This document shows positions 9,166 to 16,803 of a DNA stretch of 64,000 nucleotides, one piece after another. How positions within the stretch are numbered: position 1 is the first letter of the stretch; every line of letters begins with the position of its first letter. Below the pieces are notes generated by a model that was not told the origin of the DNA, ran no database searches, and saw only the letters and a program-made list of their open reading frames with translations. The translations under genes were made by a program, and so were the position numbers. Origin of the DNA: an uncultured Oleispira sp. (GTDB lineage: Bacteria; Pseudomonadota; Gammaproteobacteria; Pseudomonadales; Oceanobacteraceae); contig CAJXUD010000003.1 in the NCBI GenBank assembly GCA_913061415.1, positions 124,001 to 188,000 on the forward strand, read 5' to 3'.

Positions 9166-9585
9166 CTAAACCTTGCAGGCCCCTTCATCACAATGCTTGT
9201 TTGCGGGCGAAAATATGTCCCAGATGGAAATGGCAACCATCAACCCTAATGCTGAATAAGTAACATAAGTACTCCAGCCATATTGGAACCAAGGATATAG
9301 AGATAGCAATAGCAGAACTGGCCCTAGCATGCCCAATAGGCTGCGGTTCCACTGCTTGTGATTGAGCCAGCCTAATGCATTGATGACTAAGGTTACCCAG
9401 GCAAACAGAGGCAGTAGCGTATTAATAAACAGCCCTTCCCATTGTCCAAGAAAGCCTAAGCCCAGTGCTCCTGCCAGGCTAGCAATAGCGGGAAAGCAAA
9501 AGGCACAGCCCGCAGTAGAAATAAGCGCGCCAAAAGAGCCTGCTTTGTCGCCAATACGGGCCAGTAAATTCAGTAATTCATTCAT
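9166..9585 (-). CDS. merC: Mercury transporter MerC
   Basis: The 139-aa inner-membrane protein has four hydrophobic segments and the MerC cysteine pair in the first one (AGCAFCFPAIASL, about residues 25-37). The conserved runs LGLGFLGQWEGLFINTLLPLFAW and SLLGMLGPVLL follow, and a terminal cysteine pair is present in HCDEGACKV. It carries Hg(II) into the cytoplasm for MerA. It is the first structural gene after the mer promoter; no merT, merP or merF is seen, so MerC seems to be the only importer here. Confidence 0.92.
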   Translation of the reverse strand: MNELLNLLARIGDKAGSFGALISTAGCAFCFPAIASLAGALGLGFLGQWEGLFINTLLPLFAWVTLVINALGWLNHKQWNRSLLGMLGPVLLLLSLYPWFQYGWSTYVTYSALGLMVAISIWDIFSPANKHCDEGACKV

Positions 9586-9707
9586 ATCAGATTCCTAATA
9601 TTTAGTGATGAGGCTAGACAAACTCTAACCAGTACCCCTCCTACAATGGAAAAATCAGTATATTTTTGAGACACAATGCACTCCACTAATTTCAGTTTAT
9701 GGAATGA

Positions 9708-9738
9708 GTGTAATCGCCGTACCTATGTACGGAATCAA
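9708..9738 (-). promoter_or_regulatory. mer operon promoter with MerR operator
   Basis: On the minus strand TTGATT (9733-9738) and TTACAC (9708-9713) are spaced 19 bp apart. The spacer contains the mer-type dyad CCGTAC-ATAG-GTACGG (9717-9732), close to the operator known from Tn501/Tn21. It is located between merR and merC, reading into merC-merA, rather than in a divergent gap as in the classic transposons. Confidence 0.88.
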
Positions 9739-9769
9739 GCGGGGATTTTGGAAAGGAAAATTTACATCG

Positions 9770-10156
9770 TTAAGGTTGTAGTGATTCGATAATAGGGCAA
9801 CGGTTATCATCTTCGTTATTATCACATTGCACCAGAAGCCCATTAAGCGCTTTTTCAAGGCGCTGCAGATCGGCCATTTTTTCTTTAACAGCAGAGAGCT
9901 TTTGTTCGGCTAACTCCTGTACCTGACTGCAGGGTTTGTCATTCAAGCTGAGAAGGTTAGCTATTTCATCCAGTGCAAACCCCAGTTCTTGCGAGCGTTT
10001 AATAAAGCGAATACGGTTTACTGTGTCATCGGGGTAATGACGATAACCAACTTCAGGTTTTATTGGCTGATCAATCAACCCTCGTCGCTCATAGAAGCGA
10101 ACTGTCTCGATATTAATCCCAAGTTCACTGGCCACTTTACTGATTGTATTAGTCAT
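9770..10156 (-). CDS. merR: Mercury-responsive regulator MerR
   Basis: The 128-aa protein has the MerR winged helix (ISKVASELGINIETVRFYERRGLI), the RHY second element and a long dimer helix. Cys76, Cys111 and Cys120 are spaced exactly like Cys82, Cys117 and Cys126 of Tn501 MerR, and the C-terminus CPIIESLQP is typical. It represses without Hg(II) and activates with it at the promoter just downstream (9708-9738). The gene is on the same strand as merC and merA, so merR is transcribed from its own promoter to the right of 10156, in the gap before ginD. Confidence 0.94.
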   Translation of the reverse strand: MTNTISKVASELGINIETVRFYERRGLIDQPIKPEVGYRHYPDDTVNRIRFIKRSQELGFALDEIANLLSLNDKPCSQVQELAEQKLSAVKEKMADLQRLEKALNGLLVQCDNNEDDNRCPIIESLQP

Positions 10157-10320
10157 TAGATATTCCTTGCCGCTATATATGAATCCGATCGGCTTTCTGA
10201 ACTTCTATTAAAGTATTGGACGGTATTAATTTGGAACAGTGACTTACTCTCGCTATATCCTCATATACTGTGCCAATTTCCATATACTTAAATTACGACC
10301 GCTTATATCTGAAATATACG

Positions 10321-10764
10321 TTATTTAGATATACTTATTATTTGCTTAGATGATATCTGATTTAATTGATCTTCAAGTTCAACAATCCTGAAAGCCAATG
10401 ATACATTCCTCCTTACAATTTCGTCTGATAAAGTCTTGCTTGATTTTAATTCGGCTAAATATCTGTTTTTTAGCTCTCTCTCCCTTTTTCGTGACTCTTT
10501 GAGCGTCACTATAGCTTTCTCATTGCCGTGTAGTGAGTTGACTACGCCACCTTTCAATTCTTCTAAGGATATTAGTTCTAGCTCAGCCCTAGCTTTCGCC
10601 TTAAAGTCTTTATAGTAATTTATAGCCCCATGAGATAGACCTGCCTCATGGTTTATTTTGTTCATGGATATCTTCCCATCAACCTTCACCTTTATAGCCT
10701 TCCCTTGCTTGAGTCGTTCAAAAGCATCTTCTAGCCTCTGCAGGGTTACTTCACGCTTAATCAT
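10321..10764 (-). CDS. ginD: GinD-like small protein of the recombinase operon
   Basis: The 147-aa basic protein has an N-terminal region with a possible helix-turn-helix (ISMNKINHEAGLSHGAINYY, about residues 32-51) and a C-terminal Lys/Glu-rich coiled coil (LKESRKRERELKNRYLAELKSS onward). It overlaps the end of the third recombinase gene by 8 bp and is the last gene of the operon. In GInt elements the fourth gene encodes such a small DNA-binding-like protein needed for integration. The assignment rests on position, size and shape rather than on strong motifs. Confidence 0.7.
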   Translation of the reverse strand: MIKREVTLQRLEDAFERLKQGKAIKVKVDGKISMNKINHEAGLSHGAINYYKDFKAKARAELELISLEELKGGVVNSLHGNEKAIVTLKESRKRERELKNRYLAELKSSKTLSDEIVRRNVSLAFRIVELEDQLNQISSKQIISISK

Positions 10765-12682
10765 AGGCCATCTCCGCTTTGCTCACGACCACTCTAGGTA
10801 CCTTTAAAGATCCATTAAAAGTAGTGTGGGGGATATTGTGATTGATAAGAGTAATTTCAATTGCTTCTATCTTTAACTTTAAAAAATTCAGCAGACCTAC
10901 TTGTGAGTATTCGCCGGTATTTCTTTCGTTATACTGCCGAATGTAGTCGTCCCTAACCGGCAGCCTAGCCATAGCCTTTTCTGTGGTTGTAACTTCAAAT
11001 GAACATGTGAGCGTAGATAGATCCCCGCTACAAATACGAGAACAGGTCGGATTGAAGCAATACCCAGTCGGGTGCTCTACATAGCTTATATTTCTTGCTT
11101 TAATGTAATTATGAACTTCATTACGATCCATAAATACCGTATTTTTTGAAACATCAAACCCTTTTTCTTTTCTATCATGATCTAACTTTTCGCCCTGTAG
11201 CCCTGAGAGTGTAGGTGCGTTTATAATTCTGAAATACGTATCTGTAGCGGCCTCGATATTTACTTTATTAATCTCTCTGAGCAACTCTTCAGAAAGTGAA
11301 ATATCATAGGCCTCTGCAATGTTACTTCCATTTGTGTACCAACGAGTCATTACACTATTGAGGTGTTTGTATTGCCTCTTAAGAGCCCAGATACTACCCA
11401 GTCTGTTTCTCACCATGAATACAGCGAAAGTGCGTCGAAATCCATGCTTATGCATCTTAAGCCACCCTCCCTCTGAGCATTCTCCCACCCTATCTGGGTT
11501 CAGAAGGTTAAATTCTCCTATATCTTCATCTGTTAAAGTTAATCCATTATTAATTGCCCATTCCTCTAACTGAGAGGTAATCGATTTGGCACTTAGAGCA
11601 GTAGCTGAAATTAAAGTGGAAGTTAATATAAATGGGCTTTCAGAGCGTATTAGGTTCAAAGTGTCCGACTTAAATATTTCTTTTAATCGAATTCTAGAAT
11701 ATGCAGTCGAATCATAAGCCAAATCTAAAACTCGTTTTAATTCAGGGTGAGTGACCCAAGACGCACGTTCTGGCTTTCCCCCCCTAGTTTTACTTGTCTT
11801 TCCATGAACCAATCCAAATTCAATACCAGAGTCTTCGATCACTTCGAAGCTATTAGCTTCAAATGTATTGACCTCGCTATCCCTTGCGCCTGTAAATCCA
11901 CAGGACAATATTTTACAGGCGATGGAAATTTTACTGACAATGGTTCCATTGCAATTAACATGAATTACTTCACCGCTAGACAGTTCAAACGCAGAAAACT
12001 TTGCAGCAAGACTTGACGCTGTAAACTTGGTAGGGGTACGGCCTTCACTAATCCATTTATCTCGTGCCGAATGAAAGTCAGAAAAGACATCACTAATCTC
12101 ATGTCGATACGGATAATAGCGATCCACTACATCCCAAGCCAATTGATAAAGTTGTGCAGCGTAACGCTCGGGTATGCAAATAGATTGCTTGGATCTGCGT
12201 ACAGATTTTTTGGCGATGCTTTCTGGTGATTCGATCACTCTATCCAGCAAACCTACCAAATATAGCTGACTCAGGATAGTGAACAGAGTTTTAGCGTACG
12301 CCTCACTATACCTTTCCTTAACAAGAGCCTTGAACTGTCTGTAATTGTTATCGTCATCAAAATAGTGCCAATCACTGAGTTCAGTTAATACTATAATCGA
12401 CTTAATTCTAGACTTCATAGTGTCAAGACTTGAAGGGGAAAGCGTGAAATCTCTGTAGTTGTGTATTAACCATAATGAATGCTGGATAAGCCTCATTATG
12501 GATTTATCGTTAATATTTTTAAAACTAACTTTTTTACGGCTGGCGTGACTGTGGGTGAAATCCCACTCGTCATCAAATTTATAAGACGAAGGATGGCCAC
12601 CTTTGTCCCTTGTTACGACTTCATTTACCCAAGTATTCAAATTTTTCTGGTAATAATTTACATTTAAATAGGAAGGCTTCAT
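10757..12682 (-). CDS. ginC: GinC-like tyrosine recombinase
   Basis: This 641-aa protein is a large member of the tyrosine recombinase superfamily. The first catalytic arginine is in GARDSEV, the H-x-x-R block is HGFRRTF, and the nucleophile region is YKHLNSVMTRWYTNG. A C-terminal extension carries a cysteine group (GYCFNPTCSRICSG) that could bind zinc. It starts within the end of ginB (4-bp ATGA-type overlap) and overlaps ginD by 8 bp, so the four genes are translationally coupled. In GInts all three recombinases are required for movement. Confidence 0.83.
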   Translation of the reverse strand: MKPSYLNVNYYQKNLNTWVNEVVTRDKGGHPSSYKFDDEWDFTHSHASRKKVSFKNINDKSIMRLIQHSLWLIHNYRDFTLSPSSLDTMKSRIKSIIVLTELSDWHYFDDDNNYRQFKALVKERYSEAYAKTLFTILSQLYLVGLLDRVIESPESIAKKSVRRSKQSICIPERYAAQLYQLAWDVVDRYYPYRHEISDVFSDFHSARDKWISEGRTPTKFTASSLAAKFSAFELSSGEVIHVNCNGTIVSKISIACKILSCGFTGARDSEVNTFEANSFEVIEDSGIEFGLVHGKTSKTRGGKPERASWVTHPELKRVLDLAYDSTAYSRIRLKEIFKSDTLNLIRSESPFILTSTLISATALSAKSITSQLEEWAINNGLTLTDEDIGEFNLLNPDRVGECSEGGWLKMHKHGFRRTFAVFMVRNRLGSIWALKRQYKHLNSVMTRWYTNGSNIAEAYDISLSEELLREINKVNIEAATDTYFRIINAPTLSGLQGEKLDHDRKEKGFDVSKNTVFMDRNEVHNYIKARNISYVEHPTGYCFNPTCSRICSGDLSTLTCSFEVTTTEKAMARLPVRDDYIRQYNERNTGEYSQVGLLNFLKLKIEAIEITLINHNIPHTTFNGSLKVPRVVVSKAEMAYD

Positions 12683-14538
12683 ATGTGCATCCCCAAAGAT
12701 TCAGGATTGAATTCCAATTCATGCATTGGATGACTTTCAATGTTGTTTTTAGCATTAGCATCCTGATAGACACTAGGAGCCTTCCTCTTATATCTTTCAA
12801 GCGCCACATCCACCTTTCCCAACATTAGCTCATACTGAAACACTGGAATACTGTTAAGAGAAGGCCGCGACAAAGCATCGACTATCGAATCGCGAAAAGA
12901 AAGCATTGACCAAATATCATCAAACTCAGCTACCAAGGCATGACTCTCGCAATCCAAACAAGATAGATAGCTAATGCAACTTGCCCCTTCAGATGACTTA
13001 AGAATAAGCTCTAGTTTTTTGTGAGAGCTATCTCTAGCCTTACCGAAAGGACTTGTACACCTAGGGCCGTTAGGGGTTCTCAACGAGAACACTGACTCTT
13101 TCTTTTCACGCCACTCAGTAGAAGTAAAGGGATCTTGGAGCTTTTCTTCGAATTTAGATATCGAAGCTGCCTTATCTTTTCCTTTAGATATATCAAACAT
13201 AACGCCAACACCGCGCCCCAAAGATCGGTCGTGGTATCGAGGGTCACCTTCCGAATAATGGCGTATCGTAGTATTTACAGAATTATTATTTGCATCAGCT
13301 GTTAGAAAGCTGTCTTCAAATGACCGCTGCATTTCTGCTGATCTCGTAGCGCGGAATATGCGTGAAGAAATACTCGGTAGCCCTCTCATTTTTAAAGCTT
13401 TGTTAAAAGGGGTTTGAGGACATATTGCCATTCGGCATTTATCGGATAGATTGCCATCAAAATCATAAAATGGAAATAATGGGGAGTCCGTTGCAGGATT
13501 TATTTGATGTGAAATTAACATCCAGTTTTCTAAAAAATCTTTTGTACGCTTAGTAAATCCAACTTTTTGGATTTCCTTTCGGTGCTGCGACCGACCCTTC
13601 TTGCTGGTTAATCTATAGTGTTGACCTGTTTCTTCTTTAATAAATTCAATTTTTGACCTAATGATACTCCTAGCTGGCTGACTGCTTGAACCTGAAAAAT
13701 AGCAGTATAAAAGAATTGCTAATGCCGACAATCGATTTTCTACCAACATAGAAGATATTATGGGACCTTTCATAGATCGGGTTGCATAACTTCGCTCTAA
13801 ATTAGAGTTAAACTTAATACCGTCATAAATGGGGCAGGTTTCTGGGATCGTTTTGTTCTGGTAGTGCTTAACATAAACATTAAAGGCCTGAAGAAGAATT
13901 CTGCATATAGTCACATGATCCTTGCTCCCAAGTGCAATAGTAGGTTCATAGGTTCCATGCCCTAAAGTACGCTTAAGTTCAACAGCCAGCTTATCGTAAC
14001 CCAAGTCAATTAATATTTTCTTCAGTGAGCTTTTTCTGCTCCCAACAGCCTGGATTGATTTTCCATTATTATGTTTTCCTTTTAAAATTTGGCTGCTTAA
14101 ATATGCGTTATAGCTAGATATATTATCTACTGTAAATGGGTTGTATTTTTGATCATCATTATGTTGTGATATTGAGTCCAAGTATCTGATGAAATCACAC
14201 AGTGCATTAAAATAAGAATGTCCACTTGAGGTATCACTAGGGTAGCTTTTCAGTAGTGAGAATATTTTCAATACAAAGGCGTCACGATTGACTAGTTGAG
14301 CACTCTCAGGTAAAGCTCTTCCGCCATTAAATTTTCCTTTTTTAGACACTAGAGAGGGAACACCAATATATCTTAGCCTATATACATGCGCATTTAAATT
14401 TCTAAACCCTAAAACCATTTCATCAAAAGGCGTTAAATGTGACGTTTTTGTGTGACGCTTTTGGATTTGAGAATCTAGCTCTGGAACACTTAACCTAACT
14501 CGCCTAGCTTTCTGGATAATCATGCTTTTATTTGTCAC
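12679..14538 (-). CDS. ginB: GinB-like tyrosine recombinase
   Basis: The 619-aa protein shows a diverged tyrosine recombinase catalytic domain. The arginine region is SGSSSQPARSIIRSK; the block equivalent to H-x-x-R is FRATRSAEMQRSF, with R or F in place of the usual histidine; the nucleophile region is NTTIRHYSEGD. A cysteine-rich tail (CISYLSCLDCESH) resembles the C-terminal extension of its partner. It overlaps ginA by 11 bp and ginC by 4 bp. Both the size and the middle position fit the second recombinase of GInt elements. The degenerate catalytic residues could mean a structural rather than cutting role. Confidence 0.8.
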   Translation of the reverse strand: MTNKSMIIQKARRVRLSVPELDSQIQKRHTKTSHLTPFDEMVLGFRNLNAHVYRLRYIGVPSLVSKKGKFNGGRALPESAQLVNRDAFVLKIFSLLKSYPSDTSSGHSYFNALCDFIRYLDSISQHNDDQKYNPFTVDNISSYNAYLSSQILKGKHNNGKSIQAVGSRKSSLKKILIDLGYDKLAVELKRTLGHGTYEPTIALGSKDHVTICRILLQAFNVYVKHYQNKTIPETCPIYDGIKFNSNLERSYATRSMKGPIISSMLVENRLSALAILLYCYFSGSSSQPARSIIRSKIEFIKEETGQHYRLTSKKGRSQHRKEIQKVGFTKRTKDFLENWMLISHQINPATDSPLFPFYDFDGNLSDKCRMAICPQTPFNKALKMRGLPSISSRIFRATRSAEMQRSFEDSFLTADANNNSVNTTIRHYSEGDPRYHDRSLGRGVGVMFDISKGKDKAASISKFEEKLQDPFTSTEWREKKESVFSLRTPNGPRCTSPFGKARDSSHKKLELILKSSEGASCISYLSCLDCESHALVAEFDDIWSMLSFRDSIVDALSRPSLNSIPVFQYELMLGKVDVALERYKRKAPSVYQDANAKNNIESHPMHELEFNPESLGMHI

Positions 14539-15895
14539 CGCCTAACTCCCCATATGTCTCCATCAAGAATTCATTTGTCACTTCTGAGGCTTTAAAGCCA
14601 CTATCAATACCTTCAGCTTGTTTTAGATAATGCTCTGTTGTGGAAAGACTACTGTGCCCAAGCTTGTGCTGTATATAAACTTGAGCTTGCATTATTGACT
14701 TAAAGGCTCCACATTCAATGAATGCCTTCAGCCGCTGAACAGCATATGTTGCTCTTAGGTTATGCACCTTATGATTAAACCTCCTACCTAAGGTGGCGCT
14801 AATGGATGCCCTGATTTCCGACCATCTAGAGTTAATAGCTTTTTCGCTATATTGCTCACCACTTCTATTTAGAAACAAAGGAACTAAATACACCTCAGGA
14901 TTATGACTGAAAAATTTCTTTTCCCTTTCAATTCTTCGGTCGGATATAGAAAATTGATATAGAAGCATCATAAGCGCAGAGGGTATCTCCGCCACTCTAT
15001 TTTTGTCTCCCTTAGTGCTAGAGTTATATTGAGGCCCTATTGGAAGATCAAGATAACCTGCCTTCATTTCTTTGGTAGTAGGCTTAAAGACCTGATTAAG
15101 TTTAAGGTCGTTTACTTCATTCCGCCTAAGCCCGGTTTCTAGTGCAATAAGAAGCATTAGACAAAACTCTATAGGAAGGAAGCTCTCGCGCCTCTTGCCA
15201 AAATTGTCCAGTTTAATTACATGTTTTTTTTGAAGCAATATATTGCGAAGCTCACTTTGCTCTTCTTGAGTTAACGAACACAACTTGTTTGGTATTAAGT
15301 CTGTTTGCTTGGATACATTAAGCCTTAAATCAGTAGTGTTAACATATATTTGTCGTGAAGATTGAATTGAGCTATAACTTGATTGAGTGTTTACCAGTAT
15401 CATTTCAAATTGCATTGGATCATTATCAAACTGAACCCTTCTTCTAAGATTATATTTATAGAAGTTAACTACACCAGACATATAACTTTTACAGGTACTT
15501 GCTGCTAAAAGTCCAGACCTGTGACATGCCTCTAAATAAGCCTTGTACCTATATGTTGGTTTTTTGTTGTTTCTCGAAGGGATATCATTCCACTGCATAG
15601 AGTGATCTTCTAGGAATTGGAAATAATTAAGTAATGCTCTTGATATCGGCCTAGTATCTTTTAGGTCTTCATTGACTGACTTATGCAATATGTATGCGTT
15701 AACGTCATCCAAGGAATCAACAGATATAACATCACCAGCTTCATCAGAATTAACTCTAAATAAGAATGTTGAAGCTTGTACCGGCATCCCTTCACAGCCA
15801 CTTTCCTCTAAAAAAAGTAGTTCACCCGTATCTACATTAACCCCTATTTTTGGAGTTTCATAAGTAAACCGCTTCATTGGGTATGTAATTATCAA
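14528..15895 (-). CDS. ginA: GinA-like tyrosine recombinase/integrase
   Basis: This 455-aa integrase has the full catalytic set. Arg257 lies in ETGLRRNEV, His378-x-x-Arg381 in HNLRATYA, the second His in LGHSSLSTTEHY and the nucleophile is Tyr423. An N-terminal core-binding (SAM-like) domain precedes it (about residues 55-160). The listed start is a TTG with GGAG about nine bases upstream; an ATG six codons later is an alternative. It is the first gene of the four-gene gin operon and lies only 82 bp from the umuD stub, in the same orientation. Confidence 0.88.
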   Translation of the reverse strand: MIITYPMKRFTYETPKIGVNVDTGELLFLEESGCEGMPVQASTFLFRVNSDEAGDVISVDSLDDVNAYILHKSVNEDLKDTRPISRALLNYFQFLEDHSMQWNDIPSRNNKKPTYRYKAYLEACHRSGLLAASTCKSYMSGVVNFYKYNLRRRVQFDNDPMQFEMILVNTQSSYSSIQSSRQIYVNTTDLRLNVSKQTDLIPNKLCSLTQEEQSELRNILLQKKHVIKLDNFGKRRESFLPIEFCLMLLIALETGLRRNEVNDLKLNQVFKPTTKEMKAGYLDLPIGPQYNSSTKGDKNRVAEIPSALMMLLYQFSISDRRIEREKKFFSHNPEVYLVPLFLNRSGEQYSEKAINSRWSEIRASISATLGRRFNHKVHNLRATYAVQRLKAFIECGAFKSIMQAQVYIQHKLGHSSLSTTEHYLKQAEGIDSGFKASEVTNEFLMETYGELGGDK

Positions 15896-15976
15896 AGGAC
15901 ATGACTCCGAGTTAGATCGGGCTAATCATAGCTGTTTTTTCTCAAGCAACAAAGGTGAGTAGTGTAATTTCTCAAC

Positions 15977-16177
15977 CTAAAGGTGATAGTGCAGCAGGTC
16001 TTGATCAAAAATACCGACCCCTTGCATCGAGTCTCCCGAGGCTTTAGCGAGATAAGTCGCCGCAGGATGTGTGATCAGATGTTCGTCGAGACTGAGTGCG
16101 TCTTCTTTATAATCTTCCGCAGGGCTAGGAAAGCCAGCCGCCACCGCTTCGCTATAAAGGGTCAGTTTAATCGCCAT
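15977..16177 (-). pseudogene. umuD: umuD 5' fragment, cut by the GInt-like island
   Basis: The frame encodes the first 60 or so residues of UmuD, the SOS mutagenesis subunit of DNA polymerase V: MAIKLTLYSEAVAAGFPSPA, including the Ala-Gly-like cleavage region, and the catalytic-serine block ASGDSMQG. After GIFDQDLL it diverges into HYHL and a stop, where normal UmuD continues through the Lys catalytic residue. The start chosen is 16177, preceded by AGGA at good spacing; a longer upstream frame is not supported. The break coincides with the end of the recombinase island. The missing 3' part and umuC should lie beyond the left end of the island, outside the window. Confidence 0.9.
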
Positions 16178-16240
16178 GTTTCTTTTTCCTAAGTTGTCCC
16201 TAAGCCGTTCATAAGTCGTTTTATAAATACACACGAAGTA

Positions 16241-16256
16241 CTGTATAGATAAACAG
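16241..16256. promoter_or_regulatory. LexA (SOS) box upstream of umuD stub
   Basis: CTGTATAGATAAACAG fits the gammaproteobacterial LexA consensus CTGT-N8-ACAG perfectly. It is centred about 70 bp upstream of the umuD start, the expected place for SOS control. Because umuD is truncated and ginA follows on the same strand 82 bp after the stub, this promoter may now also drive the gin operon. Confidence 0.9.
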
Positions 16257-16380
16257 TATATAAGGGTTTTTAGAAAAGAAAAAGGCTGCAACGTCAATCA
16301 GCCACAAAAGGGCAATATTTAGCGCGTCGGTTATGCTTTAATGTTAGCCAGAGACCGCTATTTATACCTAAGGAATAACC

Positions 16381-16659
16381 ATGCTAAAGCTATTCGCCCC
16401 ACTATTTGTCCCACTATTAACGACTGTACTTGCGACAATCAGCATCACCGCCTGCGTAGACAATAACAGTACATCCAGCCAGAGTGCTGAGCCGACTACT
16501 GAAGCAAATACCGAGAACGAAGCCGCCAAGAAAGCCAACCTGATAAAAGCAACCAAAGCCGCCATTGTGATAGAGGGCTATGATAACGATATGAATATTA
16601 AGCCCCATCAAGTAACCCCAGCCAATAACGGCTCGATGAAAGGTGATCACGAGCGATAG
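16381..16659 (+). CDS. Small putative lipoprotein of unknown function
   Basis: This 92-aa protein starts with a hydrophobic signal (LFAPLFVPLLTTVLATISI) and a lipobox-like ITAC at about residues 22-25, so it is probably lipidated. The rest is a short hydrophilic segment rich in Thr, Asn, Glu and Lys with no known domain. An AAGGAA motif precedes the start at good distance. The stop codon lies in the first unit of a 16-bp tandem repeat. No function is recognised. Confidence 0.65.
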   Translation: MLKLFAPLFVPLLTTVLATISITACVDNNSTSSQSAEPTTEANTENEAAKKANLIKATKAAIVIEGYDNDMNIKPHQVTPANNGSMKGDHER

Positions 16660-16727
16660 CTTGATTTATTGATAGCTTGATTTATTGATAGCTTTATTTA
16701 TTGATAGCCTGATTTATTTATTGATAG
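16655..16727 (+). repeat. Tandem repeat of a 16-bp AT-rich unit, about four copies
   Basis: The unit GATAGCTTGATTTATT repeats at 16655-16670 and 16671-16686, then with one change at 16687-16702 and with a 4-bp insertion at 16703-16722, ending in GATAG. It begins inside the stop codon of the small lipoprotein gene. It looks like replication slippage; no protein-coding role. Confidence 0.85.
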
Positions 16728-16803
16728 AAGGTTACGAGGTTCTGCGATAATATTTAAGACCGCTAAATCAGCACTACATCAGCCTTGGTATGAGACCCAC
16801 ACC

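Larger units (their letters stand above)
1..15990. mobile_element. Right-hand end of a GInt-like genomic island carrying metal resistance genes, inserted in umuD
   Basis: The right boundary is near 15990, where umuD coding sequence stops matching the family and new sequence begins. The recombination operon ginABCD lies directly inside this boundary, as expected for GInt elements, which are defined by three tyrosine recombinases plus a small protein. Everything to the left (mer operon, CDF, Czc efflux) would be cargo. The left end lies outside the window, so the size is unknown. Whether the czc and mer blocks arrived together cannot be told from this window. Confidence 0.65.

Noticed and set aside
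10757-15895. Tn554-type transposon or RIT element
   Set aside because: Both have several tyrosine recombinases, but the sizes, the 4-gene order with a small last gene and the island context fit GInt better; this is a judgement without a database search.
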